Source: Bacteroidota bacterium | GTDB lineage: Bacteria > Bacteroidota > Bacteroidia > Sphingobacteriales > Sphingobacteriaceae | Reading direction: 5' to 3' | Length of the DNA stretch: 64,000 nt | Assembly (NCBI GenBank): GCA_026224775.1 | Contig: JAMFRP010000014.1 | Span: forward strand, 82,797 to 146,796 | In this document: piece after piece, positions 35,530 through 44,278 of the stretch | Layout of the letters: the number at the start of each line of letters is the position of its first letter | Numbering within the stretch: position 1 is the first letter of the stretch | The notes under the pieces: model-generated | Seen by the model: only the letters and a program-made list of their open reading frames with translations | Told to the model about the DNA's origin: nothing | Databases searched by the model: none | Position numbers and translations under genes: made by a program

Positions 35530-35582
35530 TTTGGTCTATTTTCTGGATGTTGAAGATAGGAAAAAAAAGGATTATTGTTAAA

Positions 35583-35999
35583 CTAAATATGCTTAACAGT
35601 TATATACCTGCCACCATCCGCAACAACCTGGATGTTTATGTTGATGTAGTTTTCAGGCAACAACTCCGGCATCTTTTCGGGCCATTCAATAAAGCAATAA
35701 TTACCGGAGTACAGGTATTCTTCAAAGCCCATATCCATCGCTTCGGTTTCTGTTTTAAGGCGATAAAAATCAAAATGGTAAATGGTATTGTTTGCCGCCC
35801 TGTACTCATTTACAATAGCAAATGTAGGACTTGAGATATTATCAGTAACGCCTAATGATTTGCATAACGACTTTATGAGCGTGGTTTTACCCGCCCCCAT
35901 ATCGCCGTAAAAAAGAAAAACGAGGTTGTTGGATGCAAAGGATAAGATAGATGCGGCTGTAGCATCCAATTCATCAAGGGTGTTTATGAGCAATTCCAT
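35583..35999 (-). CDS. tsaE: tRNA t6A-modification ATPase TsaE
   Basis: Required with TsaB, TsaC and TsaD for N6-threonylcarbamoyl-adenosine formation at position 37 of ANN-decoding tRNAs. The 138 residues have the Walker A GDMGAGKTTLI, the NEYRAANNTIYHFDFYRL segment and the CFIEWPEKM motif diagnostic of TsaE. It is upstream of ald in the same direction. Confidence 0.94.
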   Translation of the reverse strand: MELLINTLDELDATAASILSFASNNLVFLFYGDMGAGKTTLIKSLCKSLGVTDNISSPTFAIVNEYRAANNTIYHFDFYRLKTETEAMDMGFEEYLYSGNYCFIEWPEKMPELLPENYININIQVVADGGRYITVKHI

Positions 36000-36014
36000 A
36001 CGCCAAAAATAAGA

Positions 36015-36329
36015 CTAAATATTTTCACTTTTTTCTTCCCAGATCTTAGGATTTCTACTGGTGTGTATTGTTGCAAATATCTCTACAGTATCATTTGCCT
36101 CATCAATAATATAATGAATTAAAAAAGGGAATTTTTTGACGAGATTACACCTTACATCATGATACCTTATCCTGTAGCTATAAGCACTCTGCTTAAGTGA
36201 TGTGATTTGTTTTTTTATGTTTTTCTGAAAACGCAAACCAAGACCCGGCACCTGTTTATTATACCATGCGGTAGTTTCTAAGATATCGGAGAAAGCCTCA
36301 TCTTTAATCTTTACTTTAAAAGATTTCAT
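36015..36329 (-). CDS. ParE/RelE-family toxin
   Basis: The 104-residue protein has the ParE-like pattern: an N-terminal helix pair (EAFSDILETTAWYNKQVPGLGLRFQKNIKKQI) followed by strands with YRIRYHDVRCNLVKKFPFLIHYIID and a basic, His-containing end. ParE proteins poison DNA gyrase and RelE proteins cut mRNA; which applies is not decidable here. It begins 3 bases after the antitoxin gene, as expected of a type II module. Confidence 0.85.
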   Translation of the reverse strand: MKSFKVKIKDEAFSDILETTAWYNKQVPGLGLRFQKNIKKQITSLKQSAYSYRIRYHDVRCNLVKKFPFLIHYIIDEANDTVEIFATIHTSRNPKIWEEKSENI

Positions 36330-36332
36330 TCA

Positions 36333-36557
36333 TTACGACAATTTCTTAGCGACTTCGTCCCAATCGAGCATGGATTCTGGGCTTTCTTTTGCCCTTTTTA
36401 CACGACCCATTACTAATTGCTGATGCTCGACAGGAATCGGTAAATTTTCAGTCCATATCAACTCATTCAATTGTAATTTCTCTTTAGGTGAGAGCTGTTT
36501 TACTGCTTCAATGATTTGTTGAAAATTGACTTGAATATTAATTTTTGCAACATCCAT
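36333..36557 (-). CDS. Type II antitoxin (addiction-module component family)
   Basis: The 74 residues have NIQVNFQQIIEAVKQLSPKEKLQLNELIWTEN and the C-terminal SMLDWDEVAKKLS. The latter resembles short antitoxins of the TIGR02574/DUF2281 sort that wrap ParE-type toxins. It is upstream of the toxin, the usual order. No clear operator palindrome was seen; upstream DNA is AT-rich. Confidence 0.78.
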   Translation of the reverse strand: MDVAKINIQVNFQQIIEAVKQLSPKEKLQLNELIWTENLPIPVEHQQLVMGRVKRAKESPESMLDWDEVAKKLS

Positions 36558-36623
36558 ATCTAATTTATTTGATGGTGAATCAAAAATATAAATAAACTTT
36601 GTTATTGTTAATCGTATTTATAT

Positions 36624-36702
36624 CCTTGTGTCATTCTAATATCCCTTTTGTCATTCTTCGCTCCGCTCAGAATGACAAAAGGGATATTAGAATGACACAA
36701 GG
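36624..36702. repeat. Perfect 34-bp palindromic repeat adjoining porX
   Basis: Arms at 36624-36657 and 36669-36702 are perfect reverse complements around an 11-base loop (TCGCTCCGCTC). GTCATTCT occurs twice in each arm, so the hairpin is itself nested. The right arm ends one base from the porX stop codon (36704-36706), and it probably also acts as the porX terminator. Confidence 0.85.
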
Positions 36703-36703
36703 G

Positions 36704-38257
36704 CTATTTCGGCCCGTAGGTAGCAATAGGTATGATCATTTCTTCTAATGAGATACCGCCATGCTGGAATGTTTCGTTATAAAAGTTAACAAAATGGTTG
36801 TAGTTGTTTGGGTAAACAAAATAACCGTCTTCCTTAGCAAATACAAAGCTTGAGCTTACATGCAATTTAGGCAGCATAGCATCATGCGGGTTACGAATGT
36901 GGAATACATCTTTAGCATTAAAGTTTAAGTTACGGCCTTGTTTGTAACGTAAGTTGGTATTGGTGTTTCTGTCGCCGATGATTTTACTTGGTTTTCTTAC
37001 ACGGATAGTACCATGATCGGTAGTTATGACCACACGAACTTGTTTCGATGCTAAAAACTTAAGTAACTCAAACAGCGGAGAATGCTCAAACCAGGAAAGT
37101 GTTAATGAGCGATAAGCAGAATCATCACTCGCCAACTCACGGATCATTTGCATATCTGTACGGGCATGCGACAGCATATCCACAAAATTATAAACAACCA
37201 CGTTCAGGTCGTTATTCATCAGATTGCTTACTGATTCATTCAACGCCCTACCTTCGTCAATATTCAGGATTTTGTGATACGACAGTTTGATGTCTTTACG
37301 AACCACACGTTTCACCTGGTCGGCAATAAAATCCGCCTCAAATAAATTCTTACCGCCTTCATCTTCATCATTCTGCCACATTTGCGGGTAACGGCGTTCC
37401 ATTTCCAACGGCATCAAACCGGAGAAGATAGCGTTACGGGCATATTGCGTAGCGGTAGGTAAAATACTGTAATAAGTATCCTCTTCCTCTAATCTAAAAT
37501 ATTCAGAGATAATCGGGTTAATGATCTTAAACTGATCATACCTTAAATTATCAATCAAGATAAAAAACACAGGTCCTTTACCATCCAGTTTAGGGAAAAC
37601 CTTCTTTTTAAATAACTGCGGTGAGCTTGTTGGCGCGGTATCTGGATTTTTAATCCAGTCCAGATAATTACGTTCCACAAATTTGCAGAACTGGGTATTG
37701 GCTTCGGCTTTTTGCAGGGTTAAAATTTCGTGCATGCCGCTATCCTGCAATTGTTGCAGCTCAAGCTCCCAATAAATTAGCTTTTTGTAAACATCAACCC
37801 ACTCCTGGTGACTCAGGTTATCATTAAGTGTCATGCCCAGGTTACGGAAGTCTTGCTGATAGGCCATGGTGGTTTTTTCAGTTACCAGGCGTTTGTTATC
37901 CGTAAGTTTTTTAATAGTAAGCAGTATTTGCTTGGGGTGTACGGGTTTTATCAGGTAGTCGTCAATTTTGGAGCCGATGGCATCCTCCATCAAATACTCT
38001 TCCTCATTTTTAGTGATGAGCACGATAGGCACATCATTATTAATGTTTTTAATTTGCGATAAGGTTTCCAATCCGGTTAAGCCGGGCATATTCTCATCTA
38101 AAAAAACAAGGTCGAAAAAATTATTTTTGAAGGCTTCCACCGCATCCATACCGTTGGTTACGGTGGTTACTTTGTATCCTTTTTCGTTTAAAAATAAAAT
38201 GTGGGGTCTCAACAAATCAATCTCGTCATCCGCCCACAATATGGTTGTATCTTGCAT
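36704..38257 (-). CDS. porX: PorX: response regulator with PglZ phosphatase domain (T9SS regulator)
   Basis: Controls the type IX secretion system together with PorY and the sigma factor SigP in Porphyromonas. The 517 residues have a receiver domain (1-125; phospho-acceptor Asp54 in LVFLDENMPG) and a PglZ/alkaline-phosphatase-like domain (about 220-510) with FILIDNLRYDQFK, NFVDMLSHARTD and VITTDHGTIRV, which supply the metal ligands. The N-terminus starts MQDTTILWADDEID, as in PorX orthologues. No other T9SS gene is here, but a candidate cargo lies at 62388. Confidence 0.93.
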   Translation of the reverse strand: MQDTTILWADDEIDLLRPHILFLNEKGYKVTTVTNGMDAVEAFKNNFFDLVFLDENMPGLTGLETLSQIKNINNDVPIVLITKNEEEYLMEDAIGSKIDDYLIKPVHPKQILLTIKKLTDNKRLVTEKTTMAYQQDFRNLGMTLNDNLSHQEWVDVYKKLIYWELELQQLQDSGMHEILTLQKAEANTQFCKFVERNYLDWIKNPDTAPTSSPQLFKKKVFPKLDGKGPVFFILIDNLRYDQFKIINPIISEYFRLEEEDTYYSILPTATQYARNAIFSGLMPLEMERRYPQMWQNDEDEGGKNLFEADFIADQVKRVVRKDIKLSYHKILNIDEGRALNESVSNLMNNDLNVVVYNFVDMLSHARTDMQMIRELASDDSAYRSLTLSWFEHSPLFELLKFLASKQVRVVITTDHGTIRVRKPSKIIGDRNTNTNLRYKQGRNLNFNAKDVFHIRNPHDAMLPKLHVSSSFVFAKEDGYFVYPNNYNHFVNFYNETFQHGGISLEEMIIPIATYGPK

Positions 38258-38268
38258 GGTATATAGTT

Positions 38269-38350
38269 AAAGTCTGAATCAGAATTAATATGATTCAAAA
38301 ATTTACAACATTTTTCAATTCTATAGTTCTGTAAATTCTGATCTTATAAC
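38269..38350. repeat. Degenerate GTCTGAATC-type repeat upstream of porX
   Basis: GTCTGAATCAGAATT followed by an imperfect complementary run (TTCTGTAAATTCTGAT) resembles the palindrome at 43204-43304. It lies in the 200-base gap between the divergent porX and HD-domain genes. Confidence 0.4.
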
Positions 38351-38458
38351 CTTTAAGCAGGGCATTTGTTGTTGCTATTAAAGGTATTAACAAAATTTTA
38401 ACAAATATAAGACAACGTTGTACCTTTACTTCACATTTTTGCAGGATATATAAATACA

Positions 38459-39685
38459 TTGAATAAAAAGAAAATTATAAACGATCCGGTTTACGGGTTT
38501 ATCAGCATCCCGTCAGACCTTGTGTTCGACCTGATAGAACATCCTTATTTTCAACGCTTAAGGTATATCAAGCAATTGGGCATGACGCATTTGGTTTATC
38601 CTGGCGCTTTACATACCCGGTTTCACCATGCTTTGGGCGCATTGCATTTAATGAGCCTGGCTGTTGAAACTTTGCGCTATAAAGGCCAAATTATAACCGA
38701 AGCGGAGGAAGAAGCTGTTAGCGTAGCCATATTATTACATGATATTGGCCATGGCCCGTTCTCACATGCCTTAGAGCAAATCATTGTCGATGGGGTTTGG
38801 CACGAGGACATTTCCAAATTGTTGATGAATGAGCTGAATAAACAATTTGATGGCCGTTTAACCATGGCGATTGAAATATTTAACGGCACTTATTCAAAAA
38901 ACTTTTTGCACCAGTTAGTATCCAGTCAGCTGGATATGGACCGCATGGATTATTTGAACCGGGACAGTTTTTTTACTGGTGTATCCGAAGGCGTGATCAG
39001 CTCCGATCGTATTATTAAAATGCTTAACGTGGTTGATGACCATGTTGTGGTGGAAGAGAAGGGCATCTACTCGATAGAAAAGTTCCTGATCGCCCGCAGG
39101 CTGATGTACTGGCAGGTGTATCTGCATAAAACAGTGATAGCCGCAGAAGTGCAGCTAACTAAGATATTAAAACGTGCCCGCGAAGTAGCCTTAATGGGCG
39201 ACCAACTAAATTGTACCCCGGCATTAAACCATTTCCTGGTAAACAGCATCAATAGTGAGGTATTTATTTTGGAGGATAGGAACCTGCAAACTTTTGCCGG
39301 TTTGGATGACACAGATATTATGGCGGCGATAAAGGTTTGGGAAGGCAGCAAAGATTTTGTTTTATCAAAATTATGCCGCGATCTGATACAAAGGAATTTA
39401 TATCACGTAGACATAACGAATGAACTGCCGGACCAAAAAAGAGTAGACGATTTGACGGCTAAGGTTGCGGAAAAGTATGGCATAAGCATTCATGATGCAT
39501 CATATTTTGTTTTTACAGATGACGTGCGCAACAATGCGTATAAAACCGGAGATGGAAGCATACTTATTTTGATGAAGAACGGCACCGTGAAGGATATTAC
39601 AGCTGCCAGCGATAATTCAAACCTTGAAGCATTAGCTAAAACTGTAAAAAAATATATCCTATGCTATCCAAAGGATTTAGTTTAA
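38459..39685 (+). CDS. HD-domain phosphohydrolase (dGTPase/SAMHD1-like)
   Basis: The 408 residues have the metal-binding pattern: His in HTRFHHALG, then ILLHDIGHGPFSHALE (HD motif) and a later conserved SSQLDMDRMDYLNRDS. This is the HD superfamily with dNTP triphosphohydrolase relatives; the true substrate is unknown. The start is TTG at 38459 (NKKKIINDPVYGFI); no in-frame ATG exists before the conserved start, so the rare codon is real. Confidence 0.9.
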   Translation: MNKKKIINDPVYGFISIPSDLVFDLIEHPYFQRLRYIKQLGMTHLVYPGALHTRFHHALGALHLMSLAVETLRYKGQIITEAEEEAVSVAILLHDIGHGPFSHALEQIIVDGVWHEDISKLLMNELNKQFDGRLTMAIEIFNGTYSKNFLHQLVSSQLDMDRMDYLNRDSFFTGVSEGVISSDRIIKMLNVVDDHVVVEEKGIYSIEKFLIARRLMYWQVYLHKTVIAAEVQLTKILKRAREVALMGDQLNCTPALNHFLVNSINSEVFILEDRNLQTFAGLDDTDIMAAIKVWEGSKDFVLSKLCRDLIQRNLYHVDITNELPDQKRVDDLTAKVAEKYGISIHDASYFVFTDDVRNNAYKTGDGSILILMKNGTVKDITAASDNSNLEALAKTVKKYILCYPKDLV

Positions 39686-39694
39686 GGCTTCCGT

Positions 39695-39790
39695 CAAAAG
39701 CCCCCTCTAAATCTCCCCCGGTTGGGGAGACTTTGACTTCAGTCTCTATTAAAAACCCTCCCTTCCGGGGAGGGTTGGGTGGGGCTTTTG
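39695..39790. repeat. GC-rich compound palindrome, CCCCTCTAAATCTCCCC family
   Basis: CAAAAGCCCC (39695-39704) and GGGGCTTTTG (39781-39790) are perfect outer arms. Within are CTCCCC...GGGGAG and CCCTCCC...GGGAGGG hairpins. The C- and G-rich composition stands out from the AT-rich gap between the HD gene and lpxD. Confidence 0.75.
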
Positions 39791-39934
39791 GATAATATTT
39801 AGTTTAAACTTTGATTATCTGCGATTTAACTATCTGATAAAATTAAATTATCTGTATTAATTAAAGCATAAACAGGCCACTTAACCAACCAATTATAAAT
39901 TTGCCACTTTAGTTTTAACCCTTAAATTTGCCGG

Positions 39935-40981
39935 ATGCAATTTACTGCGCAACAGATAGCTGCTTTGCTTAACGGAACAGTTGAGGGTAACCCTTCGGCT
40001 GCGGTTAGTCAGCTGGCTAAAATAGAAGAAGCTACCGAAGGCTCGCTTTCGTTTTTGGCGAACCCCAAGTATGAGCAGTACCTGTATACCACAGATGCCT
40101 CGATTGTTATTGTTAACAATGATCAGCAATTGGCTGAAAAGGTTAAGGCAACGCTTATCCGCGTTGAAAATGCTTATACAGCTATATCAGTATTATTAGA
40201 GATCTATAACAAATTTAAACTCGACAAATCGGGTATTGAAGACCCACACTTTATACACCCAACCGCCAAAATCGGTAAAGATGTATATATAGGCGCTTTT
40301 AGCTATATCGGCCCGAATGTTAAAGTTGGCGATAACTGCAAAATATACCCCAATAGCTATATTGGTGATGATGCTGTTTTGGGTGATAACGTTACACTGT
40401 TTTCCGGCGTAAAAGTTTACTTTGACTCCAAATTGGGTAACAACGTAATTATCCATTCGGGAGCGGTGATCGGGAGCGATGGATTTGGTTTTGCACCTAC
40501 CGCCGATGGATCGTACAAAAAAATTAGCCAGATAGGCAATGTTGTGATAGAAGATGACGTTGAAGTAGGCTCAAATACAACAATCGACAGGGCAACCATG
40601 GGCTCAACCATTATACGCAAGGGTGTAAAGTTAGATAACCTGGTACAGATAGCCCATAATGTTGAAATTGGTATAAATACCGTTATTGCCGCGCAAACAG
40701 GCGTATCGGGCAGTACTAAAATAGGCGAGCGTGTTATTTTAGGCGGGCAGGTTGGTATTGTTGGGCATATTAATGTACCCAACGGCACACAAATGCAGGC
40801 ACAATCCGGCTTAAGCCGATCTATAAAAGAAGAAAATCAAAAATGGGCGGGTTCACCAGCCTCAACATATAGCTCGCACATGCGATCACAGGTAGCCTTA
40901 ACCCGCTTGCCTGAATTGGAAAAAAGAGTTTTAGAGTTAGAAAAGATTATTGCAGAACTGCAAAAAGCAAAGACTGATTAA
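39935..40981 (+). CDS. lpxD: UDP-3-O-(acyl)glucosamine N-acyltransferase
   Basis: Third step of lipid A synthesis: N-acylation of UDP-3-O-acyl-glucosamine. The 348 residues have the LpxD N-terminal domain ([31 protein letters not shown]) and a left-handed beta-helix of hexapeptide repeats (about 105-310; [22 protein letters not shown]...), including the catalytic His region AHNVEIG, then a C-terminal helix. lpxC/fabZ follows 27 bases later. Confidence 0.95.
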   Translation: MQFTAQQIAALLNGTVEGNPSAAVSQLAKIEEATEGSLSFLANPKYEQYLYTTDASIVIVNNDQQLAEKVKATLIRVENAYTAISVLLEIYNKFKLDKSGIEDPHFIHPTAKIGKDVYIGAFSYIGPNVKVGDNCKIYPNSYIGDDAVLGDNVTLFSGVKVYFDSKLGNNVIIHSGAVIGSDGFGFAPTADGSYKKISQIGNVVIEDDVEVGSNTTIDRATMGSTIIRKGVKLDNLVQIAHNVEIGINTVIAAQTGVSGSTKIGERVILGGQVGIVGHINVPNGTQMQAQSGLSRSIKEENQKWAGSPASTYSSHMRSQVALTRLPELEKRVLELEKIIAELQKAKTD

Positions 40982-41008
40982 CATTGCATTGCAGTTAATA
41001 TTTAAGTT

Positions 41009-42418
41009 ATGAACGTAAAACAAAGGACTATAAAAGCGCCTGTTTCAGTTTCGGGCACAGGTTTACATACCGGCGAAAAAGTAACCATGACCTTCAATCC
41101 CGCAGAGGAGAACCATGGCTATAAATTCAGGAGAGTAGATTTGCCGGGCTCACCAGTTATTGATGCCGACGTAGATAATGTTACTGATACATCACGTGGA
41201 ACAACCATTACCGAAAATGGCGCCAGCGTAAGCACTGTTGAACACGTATTAGCTGCCCTGGTTGGGTTGGAGATAGATAACGTGATGATTGATCTGGATG
41301 GACCAGAAACGCCTATTATGGATGGTAGTTCTATCAAATTTATTGATGCTATAAATGCTACCGGCTTTATTGAGCAGGATGCAGACCGCGAATATTACCA
41401 TATACCATATAACATACATTATACTGAGGCTGACCGCAAGGTTGAAATGGTTGCCATGCCTTTGGATGATGACTACCGTTTTACTTGTATGGTTGATTAT
41501 AACTCGCATGTATTGGGGAGCCAGCATGCCAGTATATCTACCATATCGGAGTTTGTGAAAGAGATCGCATCGTGCCGTACATTTTGCTTTTTACATGAGT
41601 TGGAAATGCTGCTTAAGCATGACCTGATAAAAGGTGGCGACCTGAACAATGCGATTGTTGTGGTTGATAAAGAGGTAGATGAAGCTGAATTAGCACACCT
41701 GGCTAAAATATTTAACCGCAAGGATATAAAAGTAGCACCACAAGGTATACTTAACAATATCGATCTGCGTTATCAGAACGAACCGGCCCGCCATAAATTG
41801 CTGGATATGATTGGCGATCTTGCTTTGGTGGGTACGCCTTTAAAAGGGCACATCATGGCAGCAAGGCCGGGGCATGCCGCAAACGTTGCCTTCGCTAAAA
41901 AAATTAAGGCGTTGATAAAAAAAGAAAAAAGCAAAAAACGCTTTAAAGCATATGACCCTAATGCCAAACCCGTATATGATACGGTAGACATTATGGCTAA
42001 ACTGCCGCACAGACAACCATTTTTGATGATCGACAAAATAATGGAGATCTCGAAAACCCATGTGGTTGGTGTAAAGAATGTTACCATGAATGAGGATCTG
42101 TTCCGCGGGCATTTCCCAGGCGCACCGATATTTCCGGGCGTATTACAGATAGAAGGAATGGTACAAACAGGTGGCATTATGGTATTAAATACCGTACCTG
42201 ATCCGGAAAATTATCTTACCTTGTTTTTGAAAATTGAGAACGCCAGGTTTAAAAGTAAAGTAGTACCCGGCGATACTATAATTTATTATTGCGATCTTAC
42301 CTCGCCAATACGGCGTGGAATAGCGCAAATGAAGGGTGTGGGTATGGTTGGCGACAGAATTGTTGTAGAGGCCGAGCTAATGGCACAAATAGTTAAAGTA
42401 AAAGAAACAGAAGCATAG
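41009..42418 (+). CDS. lpxC/fabZ: Bifunctional LpxC deacetylase / FabZ dehydratase
   Basis: Fusion of the committed lipid A enzyme (zinc deacetylase) with 3-hydroxyacyl-ACP dehydratase of fatty acid synthesis, 469 residues. The LpxC part (1-305) has zinc-ligand motifs TVEHVLAAL and RHKLLDMIGDLAL. The FabZ part (about 325-465) has LPHRQPFLMIDKI and GHFPGAPIFPGVLQIEGMVQ with catalytic His and Glu. The fusion is characteristic of Bacteroidota. The stop is 1 base before the lpxA start, so the three genes are one operon. Confidence 0.96.
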   Translation: MNVKQRTIKAPVSVSGTGLHTGEKVTMTFNPAEENHGYKFRRVDLPGSPVIDADVDNVTDTSRGTTITENGASVSTVEHVLAALVGLEIDNVMIDLDGPETPIMDGSSIKFIDAINATGFIEQDADREYYHIPYNIHYTEADRKVEMVAMPLDDDYRFTCMVDYNSHVLGSQHASISTISEFVKEIASCRTFCFLHELEMLLKHDLIKGGDLNNAIVVVDKEVDEAELAHLAKIFNRKDIKVAPQGILNNIDLRYQNEPARHKLLDMIGDLALVGTPLKGHIMAARPGHAANVAFAKKIKALIKKEKSKKRFKAYDPNAKPVYDTVDIMAKLPHRQPFLMIDKIMEISKTHVVGVKNVTMNEDLFRGHFPGAPIFPGVLQIEGMVQTGGIMVLNTVPDPENYLTLFLKIENARFKSKVVPGDTIIYYCDLTSPIRRGIAQMKGVGMVGDRIVVEAELMAQIVKVKETEA

Positions 42419-42419
42419 C

Positions 42420-43203
42420 ATGATACAACCGTTAGCATATATACATCCTCAGGCTAAAATAGCCGACAATGTAGTGATTGAGCCATTTGTTACTATACAT
42501 AAGGATGTAGAAATTGGCGAGGGTACCTGGGTCGGCTCAAATTCTGTTATTATGGATGGGGCCAGGATAGGCAAGAACTGTCGTATTTTCCCGGGGGCTG
42601 TAGTATCTGCACCGCCACAGGATTTGAAATACCGGGGCGAACCAAGCACGGTTACCATCGGCGATAATACCGTTATACGTGAGTGCGTTACCCTAAACCG
42701 TGGTACCGCGCTTGATAAACACCACTACCATAGGCAACAACTGCCTGCTAATGGCTTATGTACACGTGGCGCATGATTGTGTTATTGGCGATAATGTTAT
42801 TATAGCAAACTCGGTACAACTTGCAGGCCATATCAATGTATACGATCATGCTTTTATCGGTGGTACATCTGCTGTACATCAATTTGTTGAAATTGGGGCG
42901 CATTGTATGGTATCCGGCGGCTCATTGGTTCGTAAGGATGTTCCTCCATTTACAAAAGCTGGTCGCGAGCCATTGTCTTACATCGGTATAAACTCTGTTG
43001 GCCTTCGTCGCAGAGGATACTCGGCAGAAACCATTAACGAGATTCAGGAAATTTACCGTATCATCTTCCTTAAAAAATACAACATCACCAAGGCATTGGA
43101 TATTATTGAAGCCGAATTTAACCCAACTGTTGAGCGCGACGAGATCATCAATTTCGTATCAAACTCACAAAGGGGTATTATGAAGGGCTTTGGGAATAGT
43201 TAA
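42420..43203 (+). pseudogene. lpxA: UDP-N-acetylglucosamine O-acyltransferase, frameshifted
   Basis: First step of lipid A synthesis. The beta-helix protein is split between two frames: MIQPLAYIHPQAKIADN... reads to NRGTALDK (about 42719), and the next frame continues NTTTIGNNCLLMAYVHVAHDCVIGDN... to the normal end at 43203. The total span (784 bases) is the normal LpxA length plus one base. The break lies in GATAAACACC at 42714-42723: skipping one A restores a frame; two added bases also would. The catalytic His is in the second part. LpxA is normally essential, so a sequencing error or a recent mutation is likelier than programmed frameshifting. Confidence 0.85.
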
Positions 43204-43304
43204 TTGTCTGAATCTGAATTTGCAGAATTAATGAATTCTCAAAATATTTTTATCTGCCCCATATTCTGTAAATTTTAAAATTCTGAGAATCCTGATTCAG
43301 ACAA
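43204..43304. repeat. TTGTCTGAATC palindromic repeat abutting an ABC gene
   Basis: TTGTCTGAATCTGAATTTG... on the left and its imperfect complement ...GAATCCTGATTCAGACAA on the right match at about 80 per cent over 27 bases. The right end is directly followed by the ATG of the ABC gene at 43305, and the left begins 1 base after the lpxA stop. The repeat fills the whole gap. Confidence 0.7.
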
Positions 43305-43925
43305 ATGAACATCACCCTCCAAAACATAGGTCGCCGTTTTAACCGTGAGTGGATATTCAGAGGGGTGGAATATACTTTTAAGTCAGGCGAGAGCTACGCC
43401 ATTTTAGGTTCCAATGGTTCGGGCAAATCCACTTTATTACAGATATTAAATGGCAGCCTGTCCCCATCCGCTGGGACTATAAGCTATGAACTTGATGGAA
43501 AAGAAGTGCTTGTTGAAGACGTCTTCCAATACCTGAGTCTTGCCGCGCCATATATGGAAATGATAGAGGAATTTACGCTTGCGGAAATGATCGACCTTCA
43601 TTTCAAATTCAAAAGCTATAAATCCGGCATGGATAACAAAGCGGTTATCGATCTGCTGGCTATGGATACGAATAAAAACAAGCTCATCAGATACTTTTCA
43701 TCCGGCATGAAGCAACGGCTTAAGCTAGCGCTTGCTTTTTGTTCCGATACTCCTATATTAATGCTTGATGAACCCACCAGCAACCTCGATGCTCAGGGGG
43801 TAGACTGGTACCTCGGCCTTGTAGAAAAATTCGCGCTAAACAGGCTTACCATCATCTGCTCCAACCAGCCACATGAGTATGGTTTCTGCGGGCATCAATT
43901 GAGTATTTCGGATTATAAAAGTTAG
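43305..43925 (+). CDS. Stand-alone ABC-type ATP-binding protein
   Basis: The 206 residues have Walker A LGSNGSGKSTLLQ, signature FSSGMKQRLKLAL, Walker B PILMLDEPTSNLD and a closing CSNQPHEYGFC. No permease gene is adjacent and the short size resembles CcmA-like or self-standing ATPases. The role is unknown. Its ATG adjoins the palindrome at 43204-43304, so the ribosome binding site, if any, lies within the repeat. Confidence 0.85.
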   Translation: MNITLQNIGRRFNREWIFRGVEYTFKSGESYAILGSNGSGKSTLLQILNGSLSPSAGTISYELDGKEVLVEDVFQYLSLAAPYMEMIEEFTLAEMIDLHFKFKSYKSGMDNKAVIDLLAMDTNKNKLIRYFSSGMKQRLKLALAFCSDTPILMLDEPTSNLDAQGVDWYLGLVEKFALNRLTIICSNQPHEYGFCGHQLSISDYKS

Positions 43926-44183
43926 CAACTGTACCACTGAAACAGGTGGAACACATTGGTACATTTGGTACACTTTTTGGTCAAAAAACGCCGTTTTTTA
44001 GGCTAAAAACAATGTTTTTACATCTATTTTTAAACATTTTTCAACCTAAAAAGACCGTTTTTTGATGAAAAATCGCCTAAAGAACATCAATTTTTGCTTG
44101 TTTTTTATCGCTTTTCCCACTAAAAGCAGAGGTTTTTATCGAAAAAACACCTTCTTTTGTTTCATCGTAAAACACTTTTTTTT
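43926..44183. other. Intergenic array of short A/T-tract hairpins
   Basis: About 260 bases without a plausible gene. It contains AAAAAACGCCGTTTTTT (43983-43999), AAAAACAATGTTTTT (44005-44019), and further A5-6/T5-6 blocks, with GGTACATTTGGTACAC (43959-43974) before them. The first hairpin could terminate the ABC gene. No repeat unit longer than a few bases is obvious. Confidence 0.5.
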
Positions 44184-44267
44184 GTCATTCTGAACGGAGT
44201 GAAGAATCTATCCGTTATACATGGCGCAAATGCCTATAGATAGATTCTTCACTCCGTTCAGAATGAC
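44184..44267. repeat. GTCATTCTGA palindrome, copy downstream of xth
   Basis: Perfect 29-bp arms (44184-44212 and 44239-44267) with a 26-base loop containing CATGGCGCAAATGCC. The loop shares 20 identical bases, inverted, with the copy at 45067-45150, so the two copies lie head to head around the exonuclease III gene. Confidence 0.85.
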
Positions 44268-44278
44268 AAAAGGTTTAT

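Noticed and set aside
42714..42723. Programmed ribosomal frameshift in lpxA
   Set aside because: No slippery heptamer or downstream pseudoknot is apparent, and such control is not known for lpxA. Sequencing error or mutation is simpler.
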